From the NCBI RefSeq assembly GCF_030272615.1, contig NC_081410.1, positions 225,111,415-225,175,414 on the forward strand: a stretch of DNA of 64,000 nt, read 5' to 3'. The position numbers were made by a program, and so were the translations under genes. This DNA comes from Cryptomeria japonica. Lineage: Eukaryota; Streptophyta; Pinopsida; Cupressales; Cupressaceae. The notes beneath the pieces are model-generated. The model was not told the origin of the DNA, searched no databases, and saw nothing but the letters and a program-made list of their open reading frames with translations. This document shows, one piece after another, positions 44,971-57,142 of this stretch (its first letter is position 1; the number at the start of each line of letters is the position of its first letter).

Positions 44971-46671
44971 TCTATTAGAATAATATCTCTCTCTCTGTGT
45001 TATTAATGGTCATTTAAGTTGTTTCTAATTTCGCCTCTAGTTAATGATTGTTTCTTTTAGAAACATCGTCTTTGTAACTCTATTTAAAGGAGCTTTGTCT
45101 CCTTGATTAATTGAACAACATCGATTCTTTGAAATCCATATGCTTTTGCATCTGTATTATGGTATCAGAGCAGAAAGAAAATTTTTGTTTTTTCAAAAAA
45201 TTTCCGAATGAAATTTTTCATCATTGAAGAAACAAATCTAGGGCCTGTGATTTTTTCAAAATTCGAAATTCAAATTTATTTTTTAAAGGGTTTTCTTTCA
45301 GGGGGTTTTTTCTATTGTTCTTCATGTTTTCTATGGCAGATTTCTTTTTAACTAGACCTTCGTCCCGCGACGCCATTAATCCTCTGCGTGACACGATTTT
45401 TTCCACCTGCAAATTTTTTTTCTGCCATTTTTGGACGGAAATCTGCATTTTCGATTAGGGTTTTTAACCTTCAGATCAAGTCGATTTTTTTTTCTGATTG
45501 TAGATTCTTGGTGGGTTTTTTCGAGAGCTCAACTGGGTTGTTTTCAGAATTTTGTGGGTGCATTGTTTTCCGTGCCTCAAATTTCGTGCCAGTGGATTTC
45601 AATTTTGATTTCAGATTCTTTCTAGGTTTTTCGCAAGGATTTCTGGGTTGTCTTCGGATTTTTCTCGGTCAGCCGAAATTTTTTTTCTTGAAATTCGTGT
45701 CAGCTGTAATTCATTTTTTTGAAGTTTGTACCTACATTTGCCTTTGTTTCTGCATTGGGATTCAAATTTTTTGAATTCCGTGCTAGCGCCTCTTCTAAGT
45801 TTTTTTCGTTTTCCGTGCATTGGGAAACATGCAAGATGGCATCATTGACCAACTTGATGTTGGAAGGTAGTAAAGTTTTGTGCACTTAGCATCTTCTTAG
45901 TACCTCATTTTTCGTGCCTCGAAAAGCATGAAGATGGCTTATGGGCATCGATGTTTGTTTCGGTTTTTAATATTTTTTTACCTGAAAAAAATTCTGATGG
46001 GTTTTAATATTTTTTCCCTTAAAAAATTCTGGGTTTTTAAATATTTTTGTCCCTGTAAAAAAAAAAATCATGGGAGGGTTTATGATTTTTTCCTCAAAAA
46101 TTGTACTTTGCTGCAGTCTGTTTTTAGTCGCACCTAGAGTTGTTGTGCGAACATCTGCACTAGTCTCTTATTTGCAGTCTATTTTCGGGCATCTTGCTCA
46201 TTTGCAATAGTTTGGAGGGTTTGCCCATTTTTTCCTCAAAATCGTGACAACTATTCTTGGTGTGTCTCTAGTTACAGGGAGGAACAGTTCTCCAACATCA
46301 GGTTGGATGGTTGGTGTTGTTTTGGGTATCTCCAGAAGTTCTGCAGTTTCTGGGAGGGTTGGTGGCAGACTCATCTCAAGTGGCAGAGTTAGTGGCAGGC
46401 TCGTCTTTTGTTGCAGCGTGTTCTGAGAAGAAGGGGGCAACCTTCTTTGTTATTTCTCTTAGAACGATGACCATTAAGGGAGTGTATTAGAATAATATCT
46501 TTCTCTTTGTGTTATTAATGGTCATTTAAGTTGTTTCTAATTTCGCCTCTAGTTAATGATTGTTTCTTTTAGAAACATCATCTTTGTAACTCTATTTAAA
46601 GGAGCTTTGTCTCCTTGATTAATTGAACAACATTGATTCTTTGAAATACATATGTTTTTGCATCTGTATTA
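44971..46671 (+). mobile_element. Non-autonomous LTR retrotransposon with 189-bp LTRs
   Basis: Direct repeats at 44971-45159 and 46483-46671 differ at only a few positions; they share ATTAATGGTCATTTAAGTTG and end TTTGCATCTGTATTA. The first is followed immediately by a perfect initiator-tRNA primer site TGGTATCAGAGC (45160-45171). The second is preceded by a purine-rich CCATTAAGGGAG. The 1.3-kb interior is T-rich with no gag or pol domains; a short MASLTNLMLEGSKV peptide near 45837 may be a gag start relic. I found no clear target duplication. Confidence 0.85.
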
Positions 46672-47029
46672 TCCACAAGCAATTTACTAGACATAATTGC
46701 TTTTTGTCATTGTTGTTGTACCCTGAAATACCTATCACATATTCTATATTATCTTTATTGATTGTCTCTAATTGTTTGTGGGCCATTGATCTTTTCTCAT
46801 ATGAGATTGTGGAATTTTATTCTTATCTTTGTCAAATCATTTTCTTTCATACTGTCATTATACAAAGTGCATTGAATAGATTTTTTTTTTTAGATAAGTG
46901 CTATCGAGTATGGGGATAGCACCCTATATTGATAATAAAAAGTATTAAATATGCACGGACCCCCAAAAAGGATATGGCCCGTACCAGAAAAACAGAAAAC
47001 AGTCATCAACCAATCAAAGGCCAAAGACA

Positions 47030-47605
47030 CTACAAAAGCCTCATAATAGTCGCAATACGAGCACCCAAAGTTGCCACCTTTTCAATGTTGTTGTCTGACA
47101 GCCAACCCAGATCTTCATTCATCAACCTTTGAAATGGACCCATTTCGCCAATGGAGACCCCTGCATGAAAAACATCCCATGCATTGCCCATAAAATTCTC
47201 CTTCTTTATCCGCAACTCTATCGCAGCAACTTGGTTCTCATCTTCAGAATTTGAAACATCCACGTCCGAGAGGAAGCACTCAGGATTGAACTTAGGACCC
47301 AAGATGCTCGCCCATTCCTCTTCCAGCTCCATGATGACATTGCCTACTGCGTTGGCATCCACATCCCTGACAAACCCGTCCATTTTTTCAATGCATGCCT
47401 CCTTGGAAGGAAGAATGTCCACTAGCAGGCAAAGAATGATCTTGTAAATGAAACCATCGCACCAGTGCCTTTCTTCGCTGAGCGCGTCCTCAACAATAGC
47501 AACAATCACTACCTGCCCTTCGACATCAATGTTGAACAGTCGGTCACATTGCTCTGCCAGAGACTCATCACAACACATACAACTCAGCCCAAAGTGATGA
47601 ACCAT
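47030..47605 (-). CDS. Unexplained 191-codon ORF in the LINE 3' region
   Basis: An uninterrupted frame starts MVHHFGLSCMCCDESLAEQC (open 11 codons further upstream) and ends ATLGARIATIMRLL, about 285 bases downstream of where the LINE RNase H frame stops at the T5 site. It is acidic in the middle (FLSDVDVSNSEDENQ), Cys-rich at the start and has no motif I know. It remains open although the adjoining LINE coding sequence is broken. It may be a third LINE ORF, a passenger sequence, or chance; I cannot tell which. Confidence 0.4.
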   Translation of the reverse strand: MVHHFGLSCMCCDESLAEQCDRLFNIDVEGQVVIVAIVEDALSEERHWCDGFIYKIILCLLVDILPSKEACIEKMDGFVRDVDANAVGNVIMELEEEWASILGPKFNPECFLSDVDVSNSEDENQVAAIELRIKKENFMGNAWDVFHAGVSIGEMGPFQRLMNEDLGWLSDNNIEKVATLGARIATIMRLL

Positions 47606-48780
47606 GATTTTGAAACAACTGTGAAGAAAGCCTCCTCAAAAACAAAGCCGGTCATTGCAAGAAGTTACTAAACCGAAAACTGCTCTGCGAATCCTCCAAA
47701 CATCCTAAAATAGCCGATCGGGAAACAATTTCGAGGATTCTGCCCGAACGAAATCCAAGCAAATCTGCCTCTGTTGTCTAAGAAAAGAAAGGAGAGTGTC
47801 GTATAATGTGCATGTCATCACACACACCACATGATGAGACCCTCGAACTCAACTTATCTCCCGATCACGCAAAGACAAGGAAATTGGATCTACCCAATCT
47901 TGTTGACGTGTATATTGTACACTATCAAACACAGAATAAAATACCTAAGGGTACCTTATCCTCTCTTGAATAAAGCCTCTGATTGCTGAAGATATCGCAA
48001 AAAAGGATCAATCAGGATGACTCCAAGGTTCTTCGTTGTAGGATCTCTACGTGTGGATAAGCTCTCTGTGGTATGATGTGATTTGCTGGAATCACAAGGG
48101 GACTTACATTTGATGATTGAACGTTTGATCTGCTTTGAATATTGCTGGAACACAGGATCTTACTAGCTTTGATTTGAAAAAAAAAGGAAAAAAGAGGAGG
48201 GTGAGGAAAGGATCTAATTCTAATACTAAGAATGTAGGAGCAAAGAATGATCTTTGATGAATTCTAACTAAGTCTTGTTTTGACATCTCAGGACCATCTC
48301 CACAAGGTTAGTGCGATCTTCGAAGGAAAGCTTTATGATGTTCAAATCATCACTGCAGGCATAGACACCATCAGGTTGATGCATATCAATGAAGAAGCGA
48401 CAATTGAAGTTAAGCTTAAGCTGAATGATTCCAGTTGACTACGCAAGGCAAGTCTGCAATCAATAAACTGCTAGTAGTATGGATATACGAATTCCACCAT
48501 CAATCAAGCACATTTCTTCCACTCATCTAATAACACGAAATCAAATATGAGAAGTATAAAGACCATGCAAATTGTCGAATCGACCCATAAATTTCACCAT
48601 TTCTTCAATGAAGTTACAAGTCTCTTACAACAACATCTTGGCAACAATCTTTGCCTTCTCTCTCTACTCTACTCTAATTGCTATTCTAATCACCTTCTAA
48701 CTACTCTCTATTCACTAACTCCTTTCTAACTGCTTTCTATTATCTATTCTATATATTGCCTTTACAAAATGAAGAGTCGA

Positions 48781-48872
48781 GGTTTATATAGTGCCCATAA
48801 TACAATTCGATGGCTGAGATCAATTCGAGATCAATGGCCAAGATTTTACAATGAAAACCTTAATTAGGGTTT
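48781..48872 (-). promoter_or_regulatory. T5 promoter region: telo-box and TATA box
   Basis: On the minus strand, AACCCTAATTAAGG-like telo-box sequence at 48855-48872 precedes CACTATATAAACC at 48781-48793. Confidence 0.55.
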
Positions 48873-49165
48873 GTTACAACCATTACATAACATTTAATGC
48901 TCGACCAATGAAATAATTGTATTGCTTGGACACATGTCCTCTCTGGAAAAATCGACCAATGGATAGCCGGGGTAGGTACATCGGAGTTTGTGCTACCTTC
49001 CATAAGTTAGGTACATTGAATCTGGACATGCTGAGGTGGACCGATCCGACTGGAGAAGTGATGACTAGGATGCCACCTCGTCTGACACTTGTAACTTGGT
49101 AGATATTCAACTTGATGTTGTTGAGAAGCTAGCTTTAATTAATTCATTTGGAACTATCTGCTTCT

Positions 49166-49516
49166 TCAACGAACCCTTTGCTCTGACTTCTTTTGTCTCT
49201 GATTTGCAGGATGTTGATGTACCTCGTCTTGGAGTGCTGGATTGGAAGAGGTCGCCCTTGATGATGTTAGTCCGAAGAAAGCCATCCTTGTCGATGCTGG
49301 ATCGAAGAAGGTCGTCCTTGTCGATGCTAGACTGGAGGAGGTTGCCCTTGTCCTTGCTTGATCTTCTTGGAGGAGACCGTCCTTGATCTGGCTTGATTTT
49401 CCTTGAGGAGAGTCTTCCGACTTGTAGATCTTTCGAGCTTGGGAGTCGCCATCTTGATACCTGCACAACATTTCACAATTGATAATATATCTTGAAGTGT
49501 AGAAATTAGGATTCAA
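49166..49516 (-). other. T5 copy of the short conserved frame, with internal repeats
   Basis: 116 codons including MLCRYQDGDSQARKIYKSED as in T4. A roughly 30-bp unit (GATGCTGGATCGAAGAAGGTCG and variants, 49230-49380) is repeated about four times, which lengthens the frame relative to T4. No known domain. Confidence 0.3.
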
Positions 49517-50259
49517 AAGGAAGATTTAAGATTTTAATTAGGAAACTTCATGATAAATCTTGAGTTATCATTTCCTAATAACTACGCAATTTCAAAAACT
49601 TGAAGTTCAAAATTCACAATTTCAACATTGGGCCTAGGATGATCTCGCCATACCTCCACTTGAGAATTAATTCTAAAAAATGATGCAAAAATAAGGTGAA
49701 TTTTGGCTAGGCGAAATGTAGATTGAAGTCCTTCCTTTAGCAAAATGCGCCTCCTTTAATCTTCTCAAGCATCAATTCCACCACCTTTAGTCTTCAACAC
49801 TTAAGATAATTCACTCCAACTAAACCAGATTTCGCACCTCCTTCCTTGCTCCTCAAATCGCACTTGAAATAATGAATGAATGATGATTAAAATTGCTCAA
49901 AATACCCCCATTATATAGGGCGCTCACCATTTCATCTCCCCATAGGCCGACTTGGCAAAATAGGCCAAAAAATAAATAAATTTGCAAAAACAAGAGGCCG
50001 ACCTAATAAAATGGATAAAAATAATACCTCAAGCGCTCCTTTTTCAATTTTAATTTTAATTTCACAAAAATTAATTTTAAATACCTTAATAATAAAAAAT
50101 CGATTTTTTGAGGCTCAAAATTAATTTATTAAATGCTATGCGCTTTTATTAAATGCCAATTTAATTAATTCTTTTTTTATTTCGAAGTTGATGATTTTGG
50201 CATTTCATGCGATTTGGAGGATGTCAACGTTGGGATATGTCAAAAATAAAGAATGCACA

Positions 50260-52040
50260 TGTTAAGCGCTCTGGTCCTTCAGTGAGGGACAGGAGCACTT
50301 TTTCATTTTTAGGCTAGGATTCTCAATTTTTTAAAGTCAAACCTTTGTTCACCATGTTTTAGAAGATCCTTCCCATCTCATACAACTTTGCCTTAGCATA
50401 ATCTCGGAGGGAATTTGTTGTTTCATAAAAAGCGCTCTGGTCCTTCAGTGAGGGACGGGAGCACTTTTGAGTCCATTGCATGAATTCTTGATCACATTAA
50501 TCTTCAATTTACCCTCAAGGCGTAGAATATCACATTTCACTCCATCTTGAGCCTTGGTGATAAAAATAGCATTTCAAAATGTAAGGCAAATGGGCATATT
50601 TGGAGATTTCGCCCTGGTCCCTTGGAGAGGGACAGGAGCACTTTTGCCAATTGTCATCAAAATTTGCAACTCTTGCATCTCAATTCCACCCCGAAGCATT
50701 TTAAACATTATTTCAAACTTGCGCCTTGGCCTAGATTTGTCCAAAATTGGCGAGAAAGGCTAGATAACATGTTTTTCGCCCTGGTCCCTTGGTGAGGGAC
50801 AGGAGCACTTTTTGTAAATTCAAGCTTATCCGTCCTTTGCTAGCTTCCCAAATTATCTTCAATGGGCTAATCATGTCCTCTTCCATTCATTTCAATCACA
50901 AACTTGCCTTGGCCTTGCAGGAAATTTACACTTTTTTAGAAAATCGCTCTGGTCCCTTGGAGAGGGACGGGAGCACTTTTTGCATCTTGGTGTATTTCTT
51001 TGTTCTTTTAAACCTTCAATCACGTCCAAGGCATAAAACATCCTTTGTCCTTCCCATCCAAGTCAAGTTTTGCCATAAAATATCAAACAAAGAGGAGAAA
51101 CTTGAAAAAGTGGCATGGTCCTTCAGTGAGGGACGGGAGCACTTTTTGTCATTTGGGTTGATTTACTCCTTTGTGAACCGCTTAAATTATATTCAATGGA
51201 CAAAACATGCCTCCCTTGACCTCTTCAAATCGTAAAATCACTTTAATCTTGCAAAAATAGTGCAATTTTGAAATTCAAGCTCCGGTCCTTCAGTGGGGGA
51301 CGGGAGCACTTTTTGTCACCATGATCAAATTGCCTCACCTTTCACCTCGAAATTCCTTTGCTAGGGTAGATTTCATCTTACTTCACGCTATGAATAAAAG
51401 TTAGTGTCCAAGATAGGTCTAAAATTGTGCAAATAAAGAAAAGCGCTCTGGTCCTTCAGTGAGGGACGGGAGCACCTTTTACCTTCTAGGCAAAAACTTC
51501 ATCATTTCATTGTCTTTGATCAAGTCTGGATGCTCTATCATGTTCATTTTGTCGTCCACCATGCCTTTGATGTTTCAATTTGACCAAACAAGGCCAAGAA
51601 TGACTCAAATAAGCTTTTTCGCTCTGGTCCTTCAGTGAGGGACGGGAGCACTTTGCCTTGGTCCCTTGGAGAGGGACAGGAGCACTTTTTCCTTTAACCT
51701 TCAAAATTCACCATTTTTGTGCCTTCAAAATCTTCAAAATTATCAAGTCATGTCCAATTATCATTCCGGAAGACCCCGCACAAAACAAAATAGAAAAGTC
51801 AGTGACAAATATGCATAAAATAATATTTGTGCTCTGGTCCCTTGGAGAGGGACGGGAGCACTTTTGTCCTTTCTGGCTAAAATATTCAAAATTTAAGTCT
51901 CCAAACATTTCACAAGGCAGAGTTAGGTCATCATCAAGGTCAGGAATCAGTTAGCAAGCCCTCGCAAAATAAGAAATTGCACTTAGAATGAAATTCGCCC
52001 TGGTCCCTTGGAGAGGGACAGGAGCACTTTTGCTGTTTCA
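50260..52040. repeat. T5 array of palindromic cores
   Basis: About 12 copies of GCGCTCTGGTCCTTCAGTG followed by AGGGACRGGAGCACTTTT, or the TCCCTTGGAGAGGGA variant. Starts are near 50266, 50432, 50609, 50776, 50944, 51112, 51280 and 51443, about 163-177 bp apart. Confidence 0.88.
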
Positions 52041-52423
52041 GGTATCATCTTGCCTCCGAAAAATGATCAAAATTTACCTAGGCAAGAATACACAATTTCA
52101 TCTTCAAAATGCTAACACTTAGACAAAATTTGAATTTTCCCTCAAAAACCCTGACTAGACCTAACCTAGGACCTATCTGACCTCCTGACAGACTCACCTT
52201 ACTTCAATAATCAATCCTCAGAAGGATGCTTAATAACTTTCAAAATTTGACTGGACTCAGCTTGAAAAACATCCAAAAGAAACCCCTAAGGTTTAGCCCT
52301 AGCCCAGACAGACAACTCACTCATTCAAAACCCTAAAAGCAGAGAGAAGAACAGGCAAAACAAAAGCGAAAAGAGGGGGTCACCATTTAAATGGGGCGAT
52401 GTGTGAAAACGTCACAACAAATC

Positions 52424-53251
52424 CCTGACCTAGGTATTGGTGATTTCTCTCGGATCAAGATCTGCAGTAGAGCGTCCGGAATCTCATCCGCCGAAGACAA
52501 CTTACTGGAGCATGAACTGGATATTCCCATGTTGGCCAGGCAATCTGCCGCTGAGTGTGAAAGTAAAATCAGAGATGAGCCCTGTAAGGTGTTGAATCCT
52601 AGGGATCCAACAATCTAGCTTCCAGTCCGTGAATCGCTTATTGGATATGCCATTGAGGATAACCTGCGAATCACCTTCAATGATAACCTTGTGAACCCCA
52701 TTCTCCACACACCATTCAAGACCTGCCTCGAGTGTTGTTACTTTGGCAATGTTGTTGGTCGATACACCCATCGGGCCATATTTAGCCCTCACCATATCGC
52801 TAGACTCATCACGGATAATTGCCCCATAACTAGACTCACCTGGAGTCCCTTTGCAATCCCCATCAAAATTCATTTTCAAACACCCAGAGGGAGGAGTCCA
52901 CTTAATATTTTTTCTCAAGGATTTCGAGTCAGAGAATTTGTAGTCGCTATTCTTCGACAATAGCCAAATGTTTTCCATAGCCATATCCCATTTTGTATAT
53001 GATTTATAAGTTCTACCAAGAGTCTTAACATTAACCACTTCTTCAATGGCATGTTTGATCCTTGGAATGAGGACATCAACTTCCATAGCCTCGTCATTAA
53101 AAATAAGGCGGTTTCTCTCCTTCCAAAGGTGCCATGTTAGCATAGATGGACTCACAACCCAAAGAATACCCCATTTGGAAGACTTTGCCTTATTTGGCCA
53201 AGAGTAGAGAAAGTCTTTTAGCGACTGATTCCTGACCGAATGACACTGCAA
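52424..53251 (-). pseudogene. LINE RNase H domain
   Basis: LKMNFDGDCKGTPGESSYGA (Asp), VTTLEAGLEWCVENG (Glu) and VIIEGDSQVILNG (Asp) form a plant LINE-type RNase H. A frameshift near 52560 precedes an ADCLANMG-like end that runs to the T5 insertion point, just beyond which the restored frame would stop. Confidence 0.85.
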
Positions 53252-53284
53252 ACAATCAAGAAGCCAATCCCAACATCGCTTTGC

Positions 53285-54097
53285 TTAGGGGCACCAAAAA
53301 AGTAAATGCTCGACTGTCTCTCCATCCTTCTTACATAATGTGCACACGTTGGGTCCCGAGATGCCAATCAATTTTAGTCTCTTCCCTGTAAGAATACGTC
53401 CATGCAACGCGATCCACAAAAAAACACCCGCCTTAGGTAGAATGCTTTTATGCCAACACAATGCCTCGGGCCAATCAATATCTTTCTCTCTGTGTCTTTG
53501 TAATTTGTATCCCAGTTGCACTTTATACATTCTTGATTTGGCCGCAGACCACAACAAACTGTCATCTTCACAATTGTAGTGGATCTTTTTCTTACTGCAT
53601 AGCAATTCATCCAGTTTCTTCCAATTTTCCTGGTTCCATTCGCCCACCACTTTCCAAACTATCAGGGCGGTAGAGCTAGGCATGTGTTGCATATAGTCTG
53701 CAACAAAGGGGCCGACTGTAGCTTCCACCTGATGGACCCAATCTTGGTCCTCGAAAGCCTTAGCCAAGGGAGTGTCTCCATTCCACGAGTCTCTCCAAAA
53801 CCTTGCCTTTTTGCCGTTGCCAATTTTCCAAGTCAAATGCTCCGTAATGATTCTCCTACTTTCCCAAATAAATCGCCAGACAGGGGATCCTCCATCTGAG
53901 TTTGCCAATGTGAAGATTCTTTTTGGATTTGGAGAGTCAAGATATTTTTTGGATAAAATTTTGCACCAAATTTTCTGTGGGTGCATGTACATTTTCCATG
54001 CCAGCTTGGCACCAAGTGCCAAATTGTGCAAATTCATTTTCCTCAGACCAGCCCCTCCCTCATCTTTGATTGAGCAAGCCGTATCCCAGTTAATCAA
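53285..54097 (-). pseudogene. LINE post-RT region with zinc-binding motif
   Basis: Typical landmarks are GAGLRKMNLHNLALGAKLAW, WRFIWESRRIITEHLTWKIG, RFWRDSW, PKAGVFLWIALHGRILTGKR and the CTLCKKDGETVEHLLFWCP zinc-binding cluster. It ends in a TAA, after which the same frame continues into the RNase H region. Confidence 0.88.
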
Positions 54098-54139
54098 AGG
54101 GATTTTCTTCTAGTCTTTGGACCCTTCCCACAATAATTT

Positions 54140-54896
54140 TTATAGTAATCCATCAAGATCATTTGCTGCTTTGGAGGATAATCTGAAACATGACATATAA
54201 TAAATAGGTACAGCCGACAATACCGACTTGATCATTTGTATCCTTCCAGCCTGTGTAAGCCATTTGTTTTTCCACATTGCCGCTTTGGTGTGACATTTGT
54301 TGATCACCTCCTCCAAAAGCTTGTTTTGGAATCTCCCTACAGACAATTGCACTCCAAGATATTTGATGGGGAACTCACCAATCTGAAAACCCAAAATGTT
54401 TGCAATCTTCAATTGGGTTCTCTTGCTAGTATTGATGAAGTAGACCACAGACTTAGTTTTGTTCATGCTTTGCTCTGAGCCAACCTCGTATACCTCCAAG
54501 ATGGCTTTGATTGTCTTTGCTTCCCTCTCTATGGCTTCTCCAAAAAGAATAGTGTCATCAGCGAATTGTGAATGAGATATAGGATTTAGATCTTCATGAA
54601 TTGAAACGCCTCTCCAGCTACCCAGAACCACTAATTTTTAATATTTATACCAAGAGCTTCTTCCATCAGAACAAGCAGGAAGGGTGATAGGGGATCTCCT
54701 TGTCTTAACCCGTTAGTGGCATGAAAAAAACCGCACACCGAGCCATTAACAATGATTGAATAGCATATGGAAGAAACACAATGTTTGATACAATTTAGCC
54801 AACCTCTCTCAAAACCAAATTGCTCTAGAATAGAAAATAGAAAGGTCCAAATTACCCAGTCATAGGCTTTGCTAACATCTAGAAATTTTCCTTTTG
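54140..54896 (-). pseudogene. LINE reverse transcriptase, 3' part
   Basis: In minus-strand order: FLDVSKAYDWVIW, NGLRQGDPLSPFLLVLMEEA, then after a one-base frameshift near 54640 SHSQFADDTILFGEA (catalytic FADD), SVVYFINTSKRTQ and YLGVQLSVGRFQNKLLEEVI. Two stops follow before the zinc-binding region. The domain starts abruptly at 54896. Confidence 0.88.
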
Positions 54897-56226
54897 CTGC
54901 AGGATCAACAAACTCTTAAAGTTGGGGGGCATGATAAGTTGATACTTTGTCATGTTTTTACCATCAAAACTCTTAGGTTTTTGACATCTTTTGGGTTGCA
55001 TTGTGGTAGTAAAGTATTGTGAATTGACTATATGTATTCCATGTGTTAAACCTGAACTTATGAAATCATGTTTGAACTTTGCCAGTCTATTCCTACAGCC
55101 ATGCCAATTTATTCCTGCAGCCAAGTGATTTGTTCCTATTGTTATGCGGATTATTTGGGATAATGTTATATGTGAGTTAATGAATGTATTAATTAAGTAA
55201 AATACGTATGCATGTCCTTGTATGTTGTTTTTGTTTAGTGCAGATAATAAATGATGCCGCGATGGATGTTCTCCTTTCGTGCCTAAGGAATGAAGAATCA
55301 CGTATTATATAACTGGAGATCAAACTGAAGAGGAGCCGAGCGAGGGCAAGATATGGCATAACCGGAGCAGCCATACATCACTCTGGGAGTTTAACTCTAG
55401 TGGGCATTGAATTCGCAAAATATCGCTACGACATGCAAAGACTGTGGTTCAGTTTAGATCCACGTTTCCTGCAGCCAAGCTCTAGTTATCTTCTTCATCT
55501 GTCAATCATCCGCCTCTTCTTCTGGGCATGATTTGAGTTGTCCATTGTAGTTGACCTTTGCTTTATAATAAGCTCTTCCTTTTTCTTAGAGGTTAGATAG
55601 AATAGAAAGGAATAGAGCAGAGAATTTTGACAAGCATTCTGGAGTTTTTCTTTTAGAACATGTAATCATTTTCAGGAAGAAATGAATGAAAAATATGTTG
55701 TTCTGATCTGTTAAAAGTATTTTGCTGGAAGCTTGATATCACTCAACCAAGGGGGCCCACTTGGTGAGTGATTCTGTGTTTATGTTCATTGAAATTATTT
55801 CTCCTTTAGTTGCAGTAGAAGTTCATGCCTGGATTGTTCCTGCAGACACTGGAAATAGATCCACTGACTGTTACTGCAACCAAGCCAGAACAAAGTGATT
55901 TCTGTTATTTACAGTAGATCATTCTAGCATAGTTTTTATAAGTTTTCATGTAGCCTTCTATGATTTCCATTCTTGCTTTTCCTTTCTGCATAATGTTAGT
56001 TACTGCAGCAATGCAGAATAGCCATTGAAGGAGCTTAGTGCATATATAGTGCAGACCCATTTCAAGTTTTACGTCCCTGGGTTGATAACTAAATGAACAC
56101 TAGCCATGAAAATAGTAACTTTACCAAATGAATGTCCAAACTTCGAATTGAGATTTCAATTAGAGTTATTATTATTATAGTTGGAGTAGACATTTTTGGA
56201 GAAAGACAGCTGTTCACCAGACATAA
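54897..56226 (+). other. Gypsy-related non-coding sequence, LTR-like
   Basis: Begins near a purine run AAAGTTGGGGGGCA (54917) like a polypurine tract, followed by TGATAAGTTGATAC, a possible LTR start. A TTTATAATAAG promoter-like stretch is near 55561 and TTCCTGCAGCCAAG motifs recur. No matching second LTR is in the window, so I do not set LTR limits. Confidence 0.4.
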
Positions 56227-56667
56227 TTGATTCAAAATCAAAGAGCAAAATGGCATGATAAATATATCAGGGAAAAGAAATTCAAAGTTGGTGACTGGGC
56301 ACTACTTTATGATTCCAAATATAAAGATGCTATGGGAAAGCTTCAAACCAGGTGGTTAGGTCCTTATGAGATAGAAGAAGTTTTCCAGAATGGAGCAGTC
56401 CGTTTGTCCACAATTGATCCTGTTCGACTTAAACTCTTAGTAAATGGGCACCGACTAAGACTATATCATAAGCCAGCTACTAAAGAAGAGTTCCTGCAGC
56501 AGTTTGTTCCACAAAGTGACATAAAGGTTCCTGCAGCCACTGAAAAGGTTCCTACAACAACTGACACTGATTCTGCAGCAACTTATGAGCTTCCTGTTGC
56601 AATTAAGCAAGCTAATAAAGGTAATGTTCCTACAGCCTCTACAATGAACATATTTGCCAGTTCATAA
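56227..56667 (+). pseudogene. Gypsy integrase C-terminal fragment
   Basis: About 146 codons: QNQRAKWHDKYIREKKFKVG, DWALLYDSKYKDAMGKLQTR, then WLGPYEIEEVFQNGAVRLST, the GPY/F-type module that ends many plant gypsy integrases, followed by NGHRLRLYHKP. Catalytic integrase and all upstream pol are absent. A Thr/Ala-rich tail contains repeated VPAAT/VPTTT coded by CCTGCAGCC-like words. It is a remnant of an internally deleted element. Confidence 0.85.
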
Positions 56668-57142
56668 TAAAATATTTCCATTTTATATGGGAATATTCTT
56701 CTCCATACATAAAATCCCATTCACGACATTCCATCCCATGTTCTTACCTGTCATTTCATTTCATTTCATTTCGCCTTCATTTTCGTGCAATTGCAGGTAC
56801 GTGTATATTGTATTTTATTTTAATTATGCATTTATAAGTTCATTATGATTATATCCTGTTTAAATCCGCTCCACTACCCGAAATCTTGTCAGCTTGTGTG
56901 GACACGTGCTAGGTTAAGTTGGGGGGGGTACTTTATGGTTCGTTTTCCAATATGATTAATTATCAGTCCTTTTTGGTACCCCGAATTGATCTACTCCCCA
57001 TCATTACTTATTATGTTATTATTTCACGCAAGTGAATAATAAAGTCTGCCGCCAGAATTAAGATATGTAAAGAGATTTCATTTTTAGCACTACTGTCAAA
57101 TATTTTGGTTCAGCTATAGAGAGAAAAATATCAGAGTAAAAG
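56668..57142 (+). other. Non-coding stretch with a polypurine-like tract
   Basis: TTAAGTTGGGGGGGTAC at about 56912-56930 resembles a polypurine tract. No LTR start after it can be confirmed. Otherwise AT-rich. Confidence 0.4.

Larger units (their letters stand above)
47901..52419 (-). mobile_element. T-family element T5, inserted at the LINE RNase H end
   Basis: A 4519-bp unit starts TGTTGACGTGTATATTGTAC and ends ACGTCACAACA. Flanks are AATCT (47896-47900) and AATCC (52420-52424), a target duplication with one mismatch. It is collinear with T4: the same 5' kilobase, telo-box (48855-48872), TATA (48781-48793), short coding-like frame, palindrome array and terminus. Confidence 0.88.
46881..54896 (-). 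mobile_element. 5'-truncated L1-type LINE, interrupted by T5
   Basis: Minus-strand reverse transcriptase, zinc-finger region and RNase H (54896-52424) are followed, after removal of T5, by 3' sequence at 47900-46892 ending in an A tail (T run at 46881-46891). The 5' end stops inside the reverse transcriptase (FLDVSKAYD), so ORF1, endonuclease and the RT start are missing. Several stops and frameshifts make it inactive. Confidence 0.85.

Noticed and set aside
54917-56930. Two purine tracts as ends of one complete gypsy element
   Set aside because: Sequences after the two tracts do not resemble each other, so an LTR pair cannot be claimed.
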